This document shows positions 17,138-24,743 of a DNA stretch of 64,000 nt, piece by piece. The notes under the pieces were generated by a model. That model searched no databases, was not told where the DNA came from, and was given only the letters and a program-made list of their open reading frames with translations. Each line of letters begins with the position of its first letter. Within the stretch, counting starts at the first letter, position 1. This DNA comes from Streptomyces sp. LUP47B (lineage in GTDB: Bacteria; Actinomycetota; Actinomycetes; Streptomycetales; Streptomycetaceae), in assembly GCF_001746295.1 (NCBI RefSeq), contig NZ_MJAH01000012.1, positions 252,812 to 316,811 on the forward strand, written 5' to 3'. Both the position numbers and the translations under genes were made by a program.

Positions 17138-18922
17138 ATGGCTCGCATGACCGCTGCCCGCGCGGCAGTTGAGATCCTCAAGCGCGAAGGTGTCACGGAC
17201 GCGTTCGGTGTCCCCGGCGCGGCGATCAACCCCTTCTACGCGGCACTCAAGGCCTCCGGAGGCATCCACCACACCCTCGCCCGCCATGTCGAGGGCGCCT
17301 CGCACATGGCCGAGGGCTACACCCGCACCCACGCGGGCAACATTGGTGTCTGCATCGGCACGTCAGGGCCCGCCGGCACCGACATGATCACCGGCCTGTA
17401 CTCCGCGACCGGCGACTCCGTCCCGATCCTGTGCATCACGGGCCAGGCCCCGACCGCCGTGATCCACAAGGAGGACTTCCAGGCCGTCGACATCGCCTCC
17501 ATCGCGCGGCCGGTGACCAAGATGGCCGTCACCGTCCTGGAGGCGGCCCAGGTCCCCGGCGTCTTCCAGCAGGCCTTCCACCTCATGCGCTCCGCGCGCC
17601 CCGGCCCCGTCCTCATCGACCTGCCGATCGACGTCCAGCTGACGGAGATCGAGTTCGACCCGGAGACGTACCAGCCGCTCCCGGTCTACAAGCCGGCCGC
17701 GAGCCGCGCGCAGATCGAGAAGGCGCTCGCTCTGCTCAACGAGTCCGAGCGCCCGCTGATCGTCGCGGGCGGCGGTGTCATCAACGCCGACGCCGCCGAA
17801 CTCCTCGTCGAGTTCGCCGAGTTGACCGGCACGCCGGTCGTCCCGACCCTCATGGGCTGGGGCGTCCTGCCCGACGACCACGAGCTCAACGCCGGCATGG
17901 TGGGCCTGCAGACCTCGCACCGCTACGGCAACGCCACCTTCCTGGAGTCCGACTTCGTCCTCGGCATCGGCAATCGCTGGGCCAACCGCCACACCGGCAA
18001 GCTGGACGTCTACACGGCCGGCCGGAAGTTCGTCCACGTCGACGTCGAGCCGACCCAGATCGGCAGGATCTTCGCGCCGGACTACGGCATCGCCTCCGAC
18101 GCCAAGGCGGCCCTGGAGCTCTTCGTCGAGGTGGCAAGGGAGTTGAAGGCGGCGGACGGGCTCCCCGACCGCTCGGCCTGGGCGGCCTCCGCGCAGGAGA
18201 AGAAGGCGACCCTCCAGCGCCGTACGCACTTCGACGACGTCCCGATCAAGCCGCAGCGTGTCTACGAGGAGATGAACAAGGCCTTCGGCCCCGAGACCCG
18301 GTACGTCTCCACGATCGGCCTCTCCCAGATCGCCGGCGCCCAGATGCTGCACGTCTTCAAGCCGCGTCACTGGATCAACTGCGGCCAGGCGGGTCCGCTC
18401 GGCTGGACGATCCCGGCCGCGCTGGGCGTCGCCAAGGCCGACCCGGAGGCGCAGGTCGTCGCCCTCTCCGGTGACTACGACTTCCAGTTCATGATCGAGG
18501 AGTTGGCCGTCGGGGCCCAGCACAGGATTCCGTACATCCACGTCCTCGTGAACAACTCCTATCTGGGCCTGATCCGCCAGGCCCAGCGCGCCTTCGACAT
18601 CGACTTCCAGGTCAACCTGGAGTTCGAGAACGTCAACTCCCCGGAACTCGGCGTCTACGGCGTCGACCACGTCAAGGTCGCCGAGGGTCTCGGCTGCAAG
18701 GCGATCCGGGTGACCGACCCGGCGGAACTGGGCGCGGCCCTGGAACAGGCGAAGAAGCTCGCCGCCGAGTTCCAGGTGCCGGTCGTCGTCGAGGCCATCC
18801 TGGAGCGGGTCACCAACATCTCGATGTCGACGACGAACGACATCTCCAACGTGGTCGAGTTCGAGGAGATCGCGACGGAGCCGGCCCACGCACCGACGTC
18901 GATCAGGCCGCTCAAGGTCTGA
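17138..18922 (+). CDS. gcl: glyoxylate carboligase (tartronate-semialdehyde synthase)
   Basis: This ThDP-dependent enzyme of 594 residues joins two glyoxylates, releasing CO2 to give tartronate semialdehyde, the entry of glyoxylate from allantoin into central metabolism. The N-terminal ThDP domain has ARHVEGASHMAEGY: Val51 replaces the glutamate that nearly all other ThDP enzymes use, which is the hallmark of Gcl. The ThDP/Mg motif GDYDFQF...NNSYLG is at ~448-480. AGGAG precedes the ATG. Length matches E. coli Gcl (593). It has its own operator pair (17044-17079) and a strong terminator after the stop. The reductase (glxR) and isomerase (hyi) of the same pathway lie just downstream on the other strand. 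Confidence 0.97.
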   Translation: MARMTAARAAVEILKREGVTDAFGVPGAAINPFYAALKASGGIHHTLARHVEGASHMAEGYTRTHAGNIGVCIGTSGPAGTDMITGLYSATGDSVPILCITGQAPTAVIHKEDFQAVDIASIARPVTKMAVTVLEAAQVPGVFQQAFHLMRSARPGPVLIDLPIDVQLTEIEFDPETYQPLPVYKPAASRAQIEKALALLNESERPLIVAGGGVINADAAELLVEFAELTGTPVVPTLMGWGVLPDDHELNAGMVGLQTSHRYGNATFLESDFVLGIGNRWANRHTGKLDVYTAGRKFVHVDVEPTQIGRIFAPDYGIASDAKAALELFVEVARELKAADGLPDRSAWAASAQEKKATLQRRTHFDDVPIKPQRVYEEMNKAFGPETRYVSTIGLSQIAGAQMLHVFKPRHWINCGQAGPLGWTIPAALGVAKADPEAQVVALSGDYDFQFMIEELAVGAQHRIPYIHVLVNNSYLGLIRQAQRAFDIDFQVNLEFENVNSPELGVYGVDHVKVAEGLGCKAIRVTDPAELGAALEQAKKLAAEFQVPVVVEAILERVTNISMSTTNDISNVVEFEEIATEPAHAPTSIRPLKV

Positions 18923-18937
18923 CCCCGTACACAGCTG

Positions 18938-18972
18938 AAGGGCGGTCCCACCGTGATGGTCGGACCGCCCTT
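18938..18972 (+). terminator. intrinsic terminator of gcl
   Basis: AAGGGCGGTCC (18938-18948) and GGACCGCCCTT (18962-18972) form a perfect 11-bp stem with a 13-base loop, 16 bases after the gcl stop codon and followed by T. Confidence 0.85.
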
Positions 18973-19150
18973 TGCCGCGCCCGGCTCCCCCGAAGCCGTC
19001 CCCCGTCGCGAGGCCCGCCGCCCCCGTGCCGACGGGCCTCACCCGTAGAGAATGTGCCCGAGGCAGGGCCCGGTTGAAGCCCCTTGAATCATGTTCAGAG
19101 GTTGATTTGAGGATTCCGTACCCGGCCTACGACCGCTGCCGTACGTCCGC

Positions 19151-19390
19151 TCACGGCTCCTGGAGCTCGGACAGCCCCGGCCAGTCCTCCGGACCGCCGC
19201 CCTGCCACTCCACGATGTCGTCGTCCTCGACCTCGATCCGGTCCAGGTCGGCGAGCCGGAGCAGCTCCACGACGTCGTCCAGGTGCGAGGCGACGCCGAG
19301 ATTCTCGTCGTCCACGGTGACCCGCCGGGACCCGTCCAGGGCCGGAGCGTGCACCACCACATGCGGTTGCTGTGTCGGATGTGCTGCCAT
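19151..19390 (-). CDS. small acidic protein, function unknown
   Basis: A 79-residue frame starts at ATG 19390 (MAAHPTQQPHVVVHAPALDG). It is strongly acidic in its second half (VTVDDENLGVASHLDDVVELL, LDRIEVEDDDIVEWQ). Codon usage is normal for the genome. GTAGGG lies directly before the ATG, compatible with either a weak ribosome site or a leaderless transcript. I do not recognise a family. It sits between gcl and glxR, tail to tail with gcl, and shares no obvious operator with them. Confidence 0.6.
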   Translation of the reverse strand: MAAHPTQQPHVVVHAPALDGSRRVTVDDENLGVASHLDDVVELLRLADLDRIEVEDDDIVEWQGGGPEDWPGLSELQEP

Positions 19391-19452
19391 CCCTACAGCG
19401 TGCTGCGCGCGGCCGGAATCCGCACGCCGGTGGCCGTATCCGCCGCACGGCG

Positions 19453-19488
19453 GAGCGCCGGACACGGGACCGTCCGTGTCCGGCGCTC
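19453..19488. terminator. 15-bp perfect inverted repeat, probable terminator
   Basis: GAGCGCCGGACACGG (19453-19467) and CCGTGTCCGGCGCTC (19474-19488) pair perfectly around a six-base loop. The 402-bp gap 19391-19792 contains this hairpin, the one at 19724-19785, and nothing else I recognise. It could stop transcription arriving from glxR. Confidence 0.6.
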
Positions 19489-19723
19489 TGCTTTCCTGCG
19501 GGTCCTGCCGGGACCGCGGCGGCCGCGACGGAACCGGGGCGCGCTCCTTCCCTCAGGTCGAAGAAAGAGGGCCCGGGACCTTCACCACCGCACTGGCTCG
19601 CACGCCGCCGCGGTCCTCCCCCTGGCCGCGCCCGGTACCGGGCGACCACCCCTCATCCGGGTCGCCTGGCGCGTCGGGCGCGGTCAGGGTGTCTCACTCC
19701 TCGCGCAGCGCGAGGTCATGGGT

Positions 19724-19785
19724 TTCCGGTCCGCGGCGGCGCCTGGGCGCGACAGGACAGATGTCAGCGCTGCCGCGGACCGGAA
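19724..19785 (-). terminator. hairpin downstream of glxR
   Basis: TTCCGGTCCGCGGC (19724-19737) and GCCGCGGACCGGAA (19772-19785) form a perfect 14-bp stem with a 34-base loop, starting seven bases after the glxR stop. Probably part of the glxR 3' end. Confidence 0.6.
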
Positions 19786-19792
19786 GTCGGGA

Positions 19793-20683
19793 TCAGACCT
19801 GGGCGCCGGACAGGCGCTCCACGGCCCGCAGCAGCGCCGAGTGGTCGAGGCCCCCGTCGCCCTGCGCACGCAGACTGGCGACCAGCTGGGCGACCACGGC
19901 ACCGACGGGCAGGGCCGCGCCGACGTTGCGGGCGGCGTCGGTGACGATGCCCATGTCCTTGTGGTGCAGGTCGATACGGAAGCCCGGCTTGAAGTCGCGC
20001 TGGAGGAAGTTGTCCTTCTTGCGGGTCAGCACGGTCGATCCGGCGAGACCACCACCCAGGACGTCCAGGGCGGCCTTGAGGTCCACGCCCGACTTCTCCA
20101 GGAAGACCACGGCCTCGGCGCACGCCTGGATGTTCACGGCGACGATCAGCTGGTTCGCGGCCTTCACGGTCTGGCCCGAGCCGTGCGGACCGCACAGCAC
20201 GATGGTCTTGCCGAGCGCCTCGAAGACCGGCTCGGCCTCGTCGAAGTCGGCCTGCTCACCGCCGACCATGATGGACAGCACCGCCTCGACCGCACCGGCC
20301 TCGCCGCCGGACACGGGCGCGTCCAGGACGCGGATGCCCTTCTCCTTGGCCGCCTTCGCCAGGTCGACCGAGGTCTGCGGGGTGATCGAGGACATGTCGA
20401 TCAGCAGGGCGCCGGAGCGAGCGTTCTCGAGGATGCCCTCGGGGCCGTACGCGATGGCCTCGACGTGCGGGGAGGCGGGCACCATCGTGATGATCACGTC
20501 GGCGTCCCGCACGGCCTCGGCGATCGAACCGGCGGCGGTGCCACCGGCGGCGGCCAGCCGGTCCAGCTTGTCCTGTTCGAGGGTGAAGCCGGTGACGTCG
20601 TAACCCGCCTTGACCAGGTTCTCGGACATGGGGGAGCCCATGATGCCGAGGCCTATCCAGGCGATCTTGGGGAGGTTGCTCAT
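19793..20683 (-). CDS. glxR: 2-hydroxy-3-oxopropionate (tartronate semialdehyde) reductase
   Basis: The product of 296 residues belongs to the beta-hydroxyacid dehydrogenase family. It has the NAD(P) site WIGLGIMG (9-16), the substrate loop DAPVSGGEAGA, the catalytic-lysine segment GSGQTVKAANQLIV, and KDMGIVTDAARNVG near the end. It reduces tartronate semialdehyde, made by Gcl, to D-glycerate. A weak AAAGG ribosome site precedes the ATG at 20683. The gene would naturally follow hyi in one transcription unit, but a 1.9-kb TnpB-type element lies between them, and no TTCC-N7-GGAA operator was found in the 257 bases upstream. Its expression may therefore depend on read-through or on a promoter from the element. 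Confidence 0.93.
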   Translation of the reverse strand: MSNLPKIAWIGLGIMGSPMSENLVKAGYDVTGFTLEQDKLDRLAAAGGTAAGSIAEAVRDADVIITMVPASPHVEAIAYGPEGILENARSGALLIDMSSITPQTSVDLAKAAKEKGIRVLDAPVSGGEAGAVEAVLSIMVGGEQADFDEAEPVFEALGKTIVLCGPHGSGQTVKAANQLIVAVNIQACAEAVVFLEKSGVDLKAALDVLGGGLAGSTVLTRKKDNFLQRDFKPGFRIDLHHKDMGIVTDAARNVGAALPVGAVVAQLVASLRAQGDGGLDHSALLRAVERLSGAQV

Positions 20684-20940
20684 GATCGGGGGTGCCTTTC
20701 CGGGAAGGGGGTGGGGAACTGCTGCCGCTGGACTTGGCAGAAGTGACTTCTGGTGATCGCGGGTGAGCGCCTGTACTGGATGCGGTGGTTCATCTGCACG
20801 CCAAGAGAGTCTGCCGACGGGGGTGTGCTGCCTGCGGTTTCGGGAGGGAACGGGAGTTCGCGGGTCGAATGGGTGACCTTTGCGGATGCTGCTCGTTGAC
20901 TGCCGTGGACGGGGATCTTCGGCAGGGCGGGGGTGTACGA

Positions 20941-22575
20941 GTGGGCACACTGAGGGAGGTGGAGGCGTCGTTCGTGGTGCCCGGCCCGGCTGGAGTGGCG
21001 ATCCGGGACCGGCTGCGTGTGTCGGATGCGGACGCGGCGGTGCTGGCCGAGGTCGGCGTCTACTTGGGTTCGCTGGCGGCCGGGGATCTCGCTGAGCGGT
21101 CCCGGCAGGGGCTGGCACATGATGCCGCGGGGTGGGCGGTGCGCAAGCGGTCGCTGACGGGGAGGTCGTCGGCGCGCTGGGCGGGCAGTATCACCAAGGC
21201 CAGCCATGATCAGTGGGCGCTGGCCAGGCGCGGGCAGGCCGCCCACATGGCCTGGCTGCGGCAGCAGATTGCCTCCATCGGGGCGCGGCTGGCCCGGCCC
21301 TTGGGTGCCAAGGCCGACAAGCGGGCAGGGTTGGTCCGTGGGTATGCCTCGCGCGTCGAGTGGCATGCCAAGTCCCGCCGCCTGCAGACGCTGAAGGCCC
21401 GGCTCGGGGTGGTGGAGGCGGACTGGGCGGCGGGCCGGGTGCGGGTGGTGCGCGGCGGCAAACGCCTCGCGAACACCCGCCACCACCTTGCGGCGGCCGG
21501 ACTGGACGAGCACACCTGGCGGAAGCGCTGGCGCGCGGAGCGGATGTTCCTGGCCGCCGACGGGGAGTCCGGCAAGCGCTTGGGCAACGAGACGATCCGC
21601 GTCCCCGACACCGGCCAGGTCTCCGTCAAACTGCCTACTCCGCTGGCCCACCTGGCCAACGCCCCGCACGGCCGCTACGTCCTCGACGCCACCGTACGGT
21701 TCCAACACCGGGGGCAGGAGTGGCGTGACCGGGTCGCCGCCAACCGGGCGGTGGCCTACCGCATCCACCACGATGTGGTGCGCGGCCGCTGGTACGTGAC
21801 CGCGTCCTGGCAGCGCGCCGCCGCTCCCGTCCTGCAGTTGGAGGCGGCGCTGGCGCGGGGCGTGGTGGGGGTGGACATGAATGACGACCACCTCGCCGCC
21901 TGGCACCTGGATGTGCACGGCAACCCGGTCGGCGAGCCGCAGCGCTTCTTCTACGACCTCACCGGCACTGCGGAGCATCGGGACGCGCAGATCCGGCACG
22001 CCCTGAGCCGGCTGCTGCACCACGCCCGCCGTTGCGGGGCTGCCGCGATCGCCATCGAGGACCTCGATTTCACCGATGGCACCAGCCGCGAGAAGCACGG
22101 CCGCAACAAGCGTTTCCGCCGCCTCATCTCCCGCTTCCCCACCGCGAAGCTCAAAGCCCGGCTGGTGTCGATGGCCGCCGAGCAGGACATCGCCGTCGTC
22201 GCGGTCGACCCCGCCTACACCAGCCGCTGGGGCGCGCAGCACTGGCAGCAGCCTCTCACCACGAAAACCCGCACGATTTCCCGGCACGATGCGGCAAGCA
22301 TCGCGATCGGGCGACGCGCCCTCGGACATCCGATCCGGCGACGGACGACACCGCCCCCGTCCCACCAGAGTGATGGTGCGGGGCATCGGACCGTCCAGGC
22401 CCGACCGGACACCCGCAGGCGTGAGGAAACCCGCCCCCACATTCCCGGACCGCGCACCGGATGCGCGCCGCCGGGCCGTGGAGCGAAAGCGGGCGACCAG
22501 GGTGCCCAACACCGTTCGGAGCACCCGGCTGAGCATGGGTTCTGGCAACAGGACTCACTCCCGCTCAGTCTTTAG
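20941..22575 (+). CDS. TnpB-related protein (IS605 OrfB-like RuvC nuclease)
   Basis: The product has 544 residues from GTG 20941; the frame is open further upstream (GTG 20785, ATG 20869), so the start is uncertain. All three RuvC acidic residues can be placed: Asp312 in VGVDMNDDH, Glu373 in AIEDLDF, Asp450 in RHDAASIAIG. The zinc finger that canonical TnpB carries between the last two is absent (DPAYTSRWGAQHWQQPL has no cysteines). It thus belongs to the 'TnpB-related' branch common in Streptomyces. TnpB proteins are RNA-guided nucleases that use an omega-RNA from the element's 3' end. Activity is plausible because the triad is intact, but the missing finger leaves it open. Confidence 0.85.
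   Translation: MGTLREVEASFVVPGPAGVAIRDRLRVSDADAAVLAEVGVYLGSLAAGDLAERSRQGLAHDAAGWAVRKRSLTGRSSARWAGSITKASHDQWALARRGQAAHMAWLRQQIASIGARLARPLGAKADKRAGLVRGYASRVEWHAKSRRLQTLKARLGVVEADWAAGRVRVVRGGKRLANTRHHLAAAGLDEHTWRKRWRAERMFLAADGESGKRLGNETIRVPDTGQVSVKLPTPLAHLANAPHGRYVLDATVRFQHRGQEWRDRVAANRAVAYRIHHDVVRGRWYVTASWQRAAAPVLQLEAALARGVVGVDMNDDHLAAWHLDVHGNPVGEPQRFFYDLTGTAEHRDAQIRHALSRLLHHARRCGAAAIAIEDLDFTDGTSREKHGRNKRFRRLISRFPTAKLKARLVSMAAEQDIAVVAVDPAYTSRWGAQHWQQPLTTKTRTISRHDAASIAIGRRALGHPIRRRTTPPPSHQSDGAGHRTVQARPDTRRREETRPHIPGPRTGCAPPGRGAKAGDQGAQHRSEHPAEHGFWQQDSLPLSL
22527..22570 (+). ncRNA. candidate omega-RNA 3' structure of the TnpB element
   Basis: Inside the last codons of tnpB lie GGCTGAGC (22527-22534) and GCTCAGTC (22563-22570), which pair over eight positions with one G-U. 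Nested within is GTTCTG-GCAA-CAGGAC (22539-22554), a six-pair hairpin capped by a GNRA tetraloop. Known omega-RNAs overlap the tnpB 3' end and finish at the right end of the element, exactly here. The RNA would then use the bases after ~22576 as guide. Structure seen by eye only; expression unproven. Confidence 0.45.
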
Positions 22576-22581
22576 AAACGG

Positions 22582-23403
22582 TCAGCGGGGCAGCCAGTCG
22601 AAGGCCTCGGCGCTCGGGCGGTCGCCCGGCTTGTACTCGAGGCCGACCCAGCCGTCGTAGCCCGCCTTCTTCAACTGGCCGAGGAGGTCTTCGATGGGGA
22701 GTGAGCCGGTACCGGGCGCGCCGCGACCGGGGTTGTCGGCGATCTGCACGTGGCCGGTCTTCGGGGTGAACTCCTCGATCACCGCCGGCAGGTCCTCGCC
22801 GTTCATGGACAGGTGGTAGAGGTCCATGAGGAACTTCGCGTTGCCGAGGCCGGTCGCGTCGTTGACCTTGTCGACGATCCCCACCGCCGCGGGCGCGCTC
22901 ACCAGCGGATACAGCGGCGACTCCGGCTTGTTGAGGGCCTCGATCAGGAGGACCGCGCCGATCCGGTCGGCCGCGCGGGCCGCGCGGACCAGGTTCTCCA
23001 GCGCGAGCGCGTCCTGCTCGGCCGGGTCCACGCCCTCGACGCGGTTGCCGTACAGGGCGTTGAGCGCCCTGGCGCCGAGCGATCCGGCGAAGTCGGCGGC
23101 CACGTCGACGTTGACGCGGAACCGCTCCGACTCCTCGCCGGGGACGGACAGGGCACCGCGATCGGGGCCCGGCAGCCGGCCGGCATAGAAGTTCAGGCCC
23201 GTGAGCTGGACGCCCGCGTCCTCGATCGCCTTCTTCAAGGCGTCGAGCTCGGACCGCTCGGGGGTGGGGGTGTCGATCCAGGGCCACCACAGCTCGACCG
23301 CGGTGAAGCCGGCCGCGGCGGCCGCCGCGGGGCGCTCCAGGAGCGGGAGTTCCGTGAAGAGGATCGACAGGTTGACGTTGAAGCGCTGCTCTGCGAATCC
23401 CAT
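22582..23403 (-). CDS. hyi: hydroxypyruvate isomerase
   Basis: The protein of 273 residues has the xylose-isomerase/AP-endonuclease-2 TIM-barrel fold. Its metal-binding acids and histidines fall in LLIEALNKPESP, LMDLYHLSMNGED, VQIADNPGRGAPGTG and GLEYKPGD. Hyi interconverts hydroxypyruvate and tartronate semialdehyde, alongside Gcl and GlxR. GAAGGGAG precedes the ATG, and an AllR-type operator pair lies 27-62 bases upstream. The stop codon is only about seven bases from the end of the inserted tnpB, so the insertion may have trimmed or replaced the last codons; the C-terminus AFDWLPR looks short but plausible. Confidence 0.93.
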   Translation of the reverse strand: MGFAEQRFNVNLSILFTELPLLERPAAAAAAGFTAVELWWPWIDTPTPERSELDALKKAIEDAGVQLTGLNFYAGRLPGPDRGALSVPGEESERFRVNVDVAADFAGSLGARALNALYGNRVEGVDPAEQDALALENLVRAARAADRIGAVLLIEALNKPESPLYPLVSAPAAVGIVDKVNDATGLGNAKFLMDLYHLSMNGEDLPAVIEEFTPKTGHVQIADNPGRGAPGTGSLPIEDLLGQLKKAGYDGWVGLEYKPGDRPSAEAFDWLPR

Positions 23404-23429
23404 GCGGCGCTCCCTTCCGTGTCGAGTAT

Positions 23430-23465
23430 TTCCGCAATATGGAAGTTAGTTTCTGCTTATTGGAA
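23430..23465. promoter_or_regulatory. paired AllR-type operator upstream of hyi
   Basis: TTCC-GCAATAT-GGAA (23430-23444) is accompanied 21 bp further upstream of hyi by TTCT-GCTTATT-GGAA (23451-23465), one mismatch. The same block could affect the divergent gene at 23537. Confidence 0.75.
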
Positions 23466-23536
23466 GATTGCCGTCGGGTCGAAGGCGTTGTCAAGAGGGC
23501 TCGGCGGAAAACGGCACCGCGCGTTAGGTTGTGCGC

Positions 23537-23788
23537 GTGCGATTGCGAGTGGAGTTCACGACCGAGCCGTTCGACCTCGACGAGGCCCCGGCGCACGCGC
23601 TCGTGGCCCGCGAGGTCATCGAGGCGGCCGAACTGGACGCGGTGGACGTCGGCCCGTTCGGCAACACGGTGGAAGGCGGCGCCGACGAGGTCCTCACCGC
23701 CGTGGACGCCCTGCTGCGCAGGACCCTGGCCTCCGGCGCGACCCGGATCTCCCTGCAGGTGAACGTGCTCGGGGAGGCCGACGCGTGA
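23537..23788 (+). CDS. MTH1187/DUF77-like thiamine-binding-fold protein
   Basis: The small protein of 83 residues (VRLRVEFTTEPFDLDEAP, DVGPFGNTVEGGADEVL, TRISLQVNV) resembles the DUF77/MTH1187 family, whose members bind thiamine. The GPFGNTVEG segment corresponds to the ligand loop. The GTG at 23537 lies seven bases after TAGGTT, a typical leaderless -10 arrangement; GTG 23531 is possible. It overlaps the next gene by four bases (GTGA). A link to the pathway could be through ThDP, the cofactor of Gcl, but this is inference. Confidence 0.65.
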   Translation: MRLRVEFTTEPFDLDEAPAHALVAREVIEAAELDAVDVGPFGNTVEGGADEVLTAVDALLRRTLASGATRISLQVNVLGEADA

Positions 23789-24144
23789 GCGCCGACGAGC
23801 CGTTCATCACGGCGGTCAAGCCGCTGGTCGACGCCATGGGTGGCGAGTTGCTCCCGCCGGACGAGGCCGGCCCCGACGACGTCGTGCTCGCCTGGCAGGG
23901 CGCCGACGTGGTCGCCGTACGGCTGCCGCAGCTCGCGGACTCCCTCGACCACATCCTGGCCGCCATGGAGCGCAAGCAGGGCAAGCCGCTCGCGGACCTG
24001 GACCGCAAGGCCAAGCAGGAGGTCGTACGGATATTGGAGGCGCGTGGCGCCTTCTCCGTACGGCACGGCGTGGAGACCGTGGCGAGCGCGCTCGGGGTGA
24101 GCCGCTTCACGGTCTACAACTATCTGAACCGGGACAAAGCGTAG
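23785..24144 (+). CDS. helix-turn-helix regulator, possible controller of the urate genes
   Basis: The product of 119 residues has an alpha/beta N-terminus (FITAVKPLVDAMGGELLPPDE, VVLAWQGADVVAVRLPQL) and a C-terminal Fis/PucR-type helix-turn-helix (VETVASALGVSRFTVYNYLNRD). GGGGAGG precedes the GTG start, which overlaps the previous gene's stop. It ends 36 bases before a perfect dyad (24180-24196) in the uraD promoter, making it a candidate to bind that site. Purine-catabolism regulators with this DNA-binding end are known (PucR family), but the N-terminus is too short for a full PucR sensor. Confidence 0.7.
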   Translation: MSADEPFITAVKPLVDAMGGELLPPDEAGPDDVVLAWQGADVVAVRLPQLADSLDHILAAMERKQGKPLADLDRKAKQEVVRILEARGAFSVRHGVETVASALGVSRFTVYNYLNRDKA

Positions 24145-24179
24145 GAAAAGCGCCCGGTCGGGTTTCGTAACCCCGAATT

Positions 24180-24222
24180 TTCAACAAAGTGTTGACGTGA
24201 TGTCGCGTCCGGGCGTTAGCTG
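24180..24222 (+). promoter_or_regulatory. uraD-operon promoter with overlapping dyad TTCAAC-N5-GTTGAC
   Basis: TTGACG (24192-24197) and TTAGCT (24216-24221) are 18 bases apart and would start transcription at or near the GTG of uraD, a leaderless message. The dyad TTCAAC-AAAGT-GTTGAC (24180-24196), whose core TCAACA-AAG-TGTTGA is perfect, covers the -35 box. Related dyads occur at 48793-48809 and 51111-51127. Confidence 0.65.
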
Positions 24223-24228
24223 ACTCCC

Positions 24229-24741
24229 GTGACTTCGACTTCCACGTCCCCCGGCCTGGCCCGGTTCAACGTCCTGGAGGAGCACGCGGCCCACGCGGTG
24301 CTCCTCGAGACGTGCGCCTCCACGGCGTGGGCTCGGCGTCTGCTCGCCGCCCGCCCCTACGCGACCGCGGAGGACCTCTACGCCACCAGCGACGCCGCCA
24401 TGGTCGACCTGACCCCCGATGACCTCGCCGAGGCCATGGCCGGCCATCCGCCGATCGGCCGTCCCAAGCCGGGCGACCCGGCCTCGGCCCGCGAGCAGCG
24501 CGGCATGGCGGGCGCCTCCGAGGAGCTCAGGGCGGAGATGCTCGAACTGAACCTGGCGTACCAGGAGAGGTTCGGCCATGTCTTCCTGATCTGTGCGACC
24601 GGCCGCACCGGCGAGCAGATGCGCGACGCGGTCAGAGAGCGGATCGGCAACGCGCCGGAACGGGAACGCGAGATCGTCCGCACCGAGCTGGGCAAGATCA
24701 ACCGTATCCGGCTCGCCCGTATCGTCGAAGAGGACGCCTGA
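24229..24741 (+). CDS. uraD: OHCU decarboxylase
   Basis: The product of 170 residues belongs to the 2-oxo-4-hydroxy-4-carboxy-5-ureidoimidazoline decarboxylase family, the last step making S-allantoin from urate. The family core is visible: LAEAMAGHPPIGRPK with the catalytic His and Pro loop, EMLELNLAYQERFGHVFLIC, GRTGEQM, and the terminal EIVRTELGKINRIRL. The GTG start sits six to seven bases after the -10 box. It is the first gene of a tight operon: the next start is three bases after its stop. Confidence 0.93.
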   Translation: MTSTSTSPGLARFNVLEEHAAHAVLLETCASTAWARRLLAARPYATAEDLYATSDAAMVDLTPDDLAEAMAGHPPIGRPKPGDPASAREQRGMAGASEELRAEMLELNLAYQERFGHVFLICATGRTGEQMRDAVRERIGNAPEREREIVRTELGKINRIRLARIVEEDA

Positions 24742-24743
24742 CC

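Larger units (their letters stand above)
20700..22580 (+). mobile_element. IS200/IS605-type element carrying only tnpB, ends unresolved
   Basis: A TnpB-type gene, without a tnpA transposase, occupies the space between the stop of hyi (22582) and the start of glxR (20683), which are otherwise consecutive genes of one pathway on the other strand. The right end must lie within a few bases of 22576. The left end lies somewhere in 20684-20940. No terminal inverted repeats or target duplications are expected for this class and none were seen. Confidence 0.6.

Noticed and set aside
15570..17150. Plus-strand and minus-strand frames through the tandem-repeat array
   Set aside because: Products are Trp/Gly/Ala- or Pro/His/Arg-rich, have no start signals and simply reflect GC-rich repeats; the array is treated as non-coding.
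17363..19042. Long open frame on the minus strand through gcl
   Set aside because: It is the antisense shadow of gcl (Asp/Leu/Gly/Val-rich, no family, no ribosome site); gcl itself is certain.
20684..20760. AllR-type operator upstream of glxR
   Set aside because: CCTTTCCGGGAAGG looks similar but has no seven-base spacer, and no 21-bp partner is present.
23537..24144. TPP riboswitch near the thiamine-binding-like gene
   Set aside because: The transcript appears leaderless and no THI-box sequence is present.
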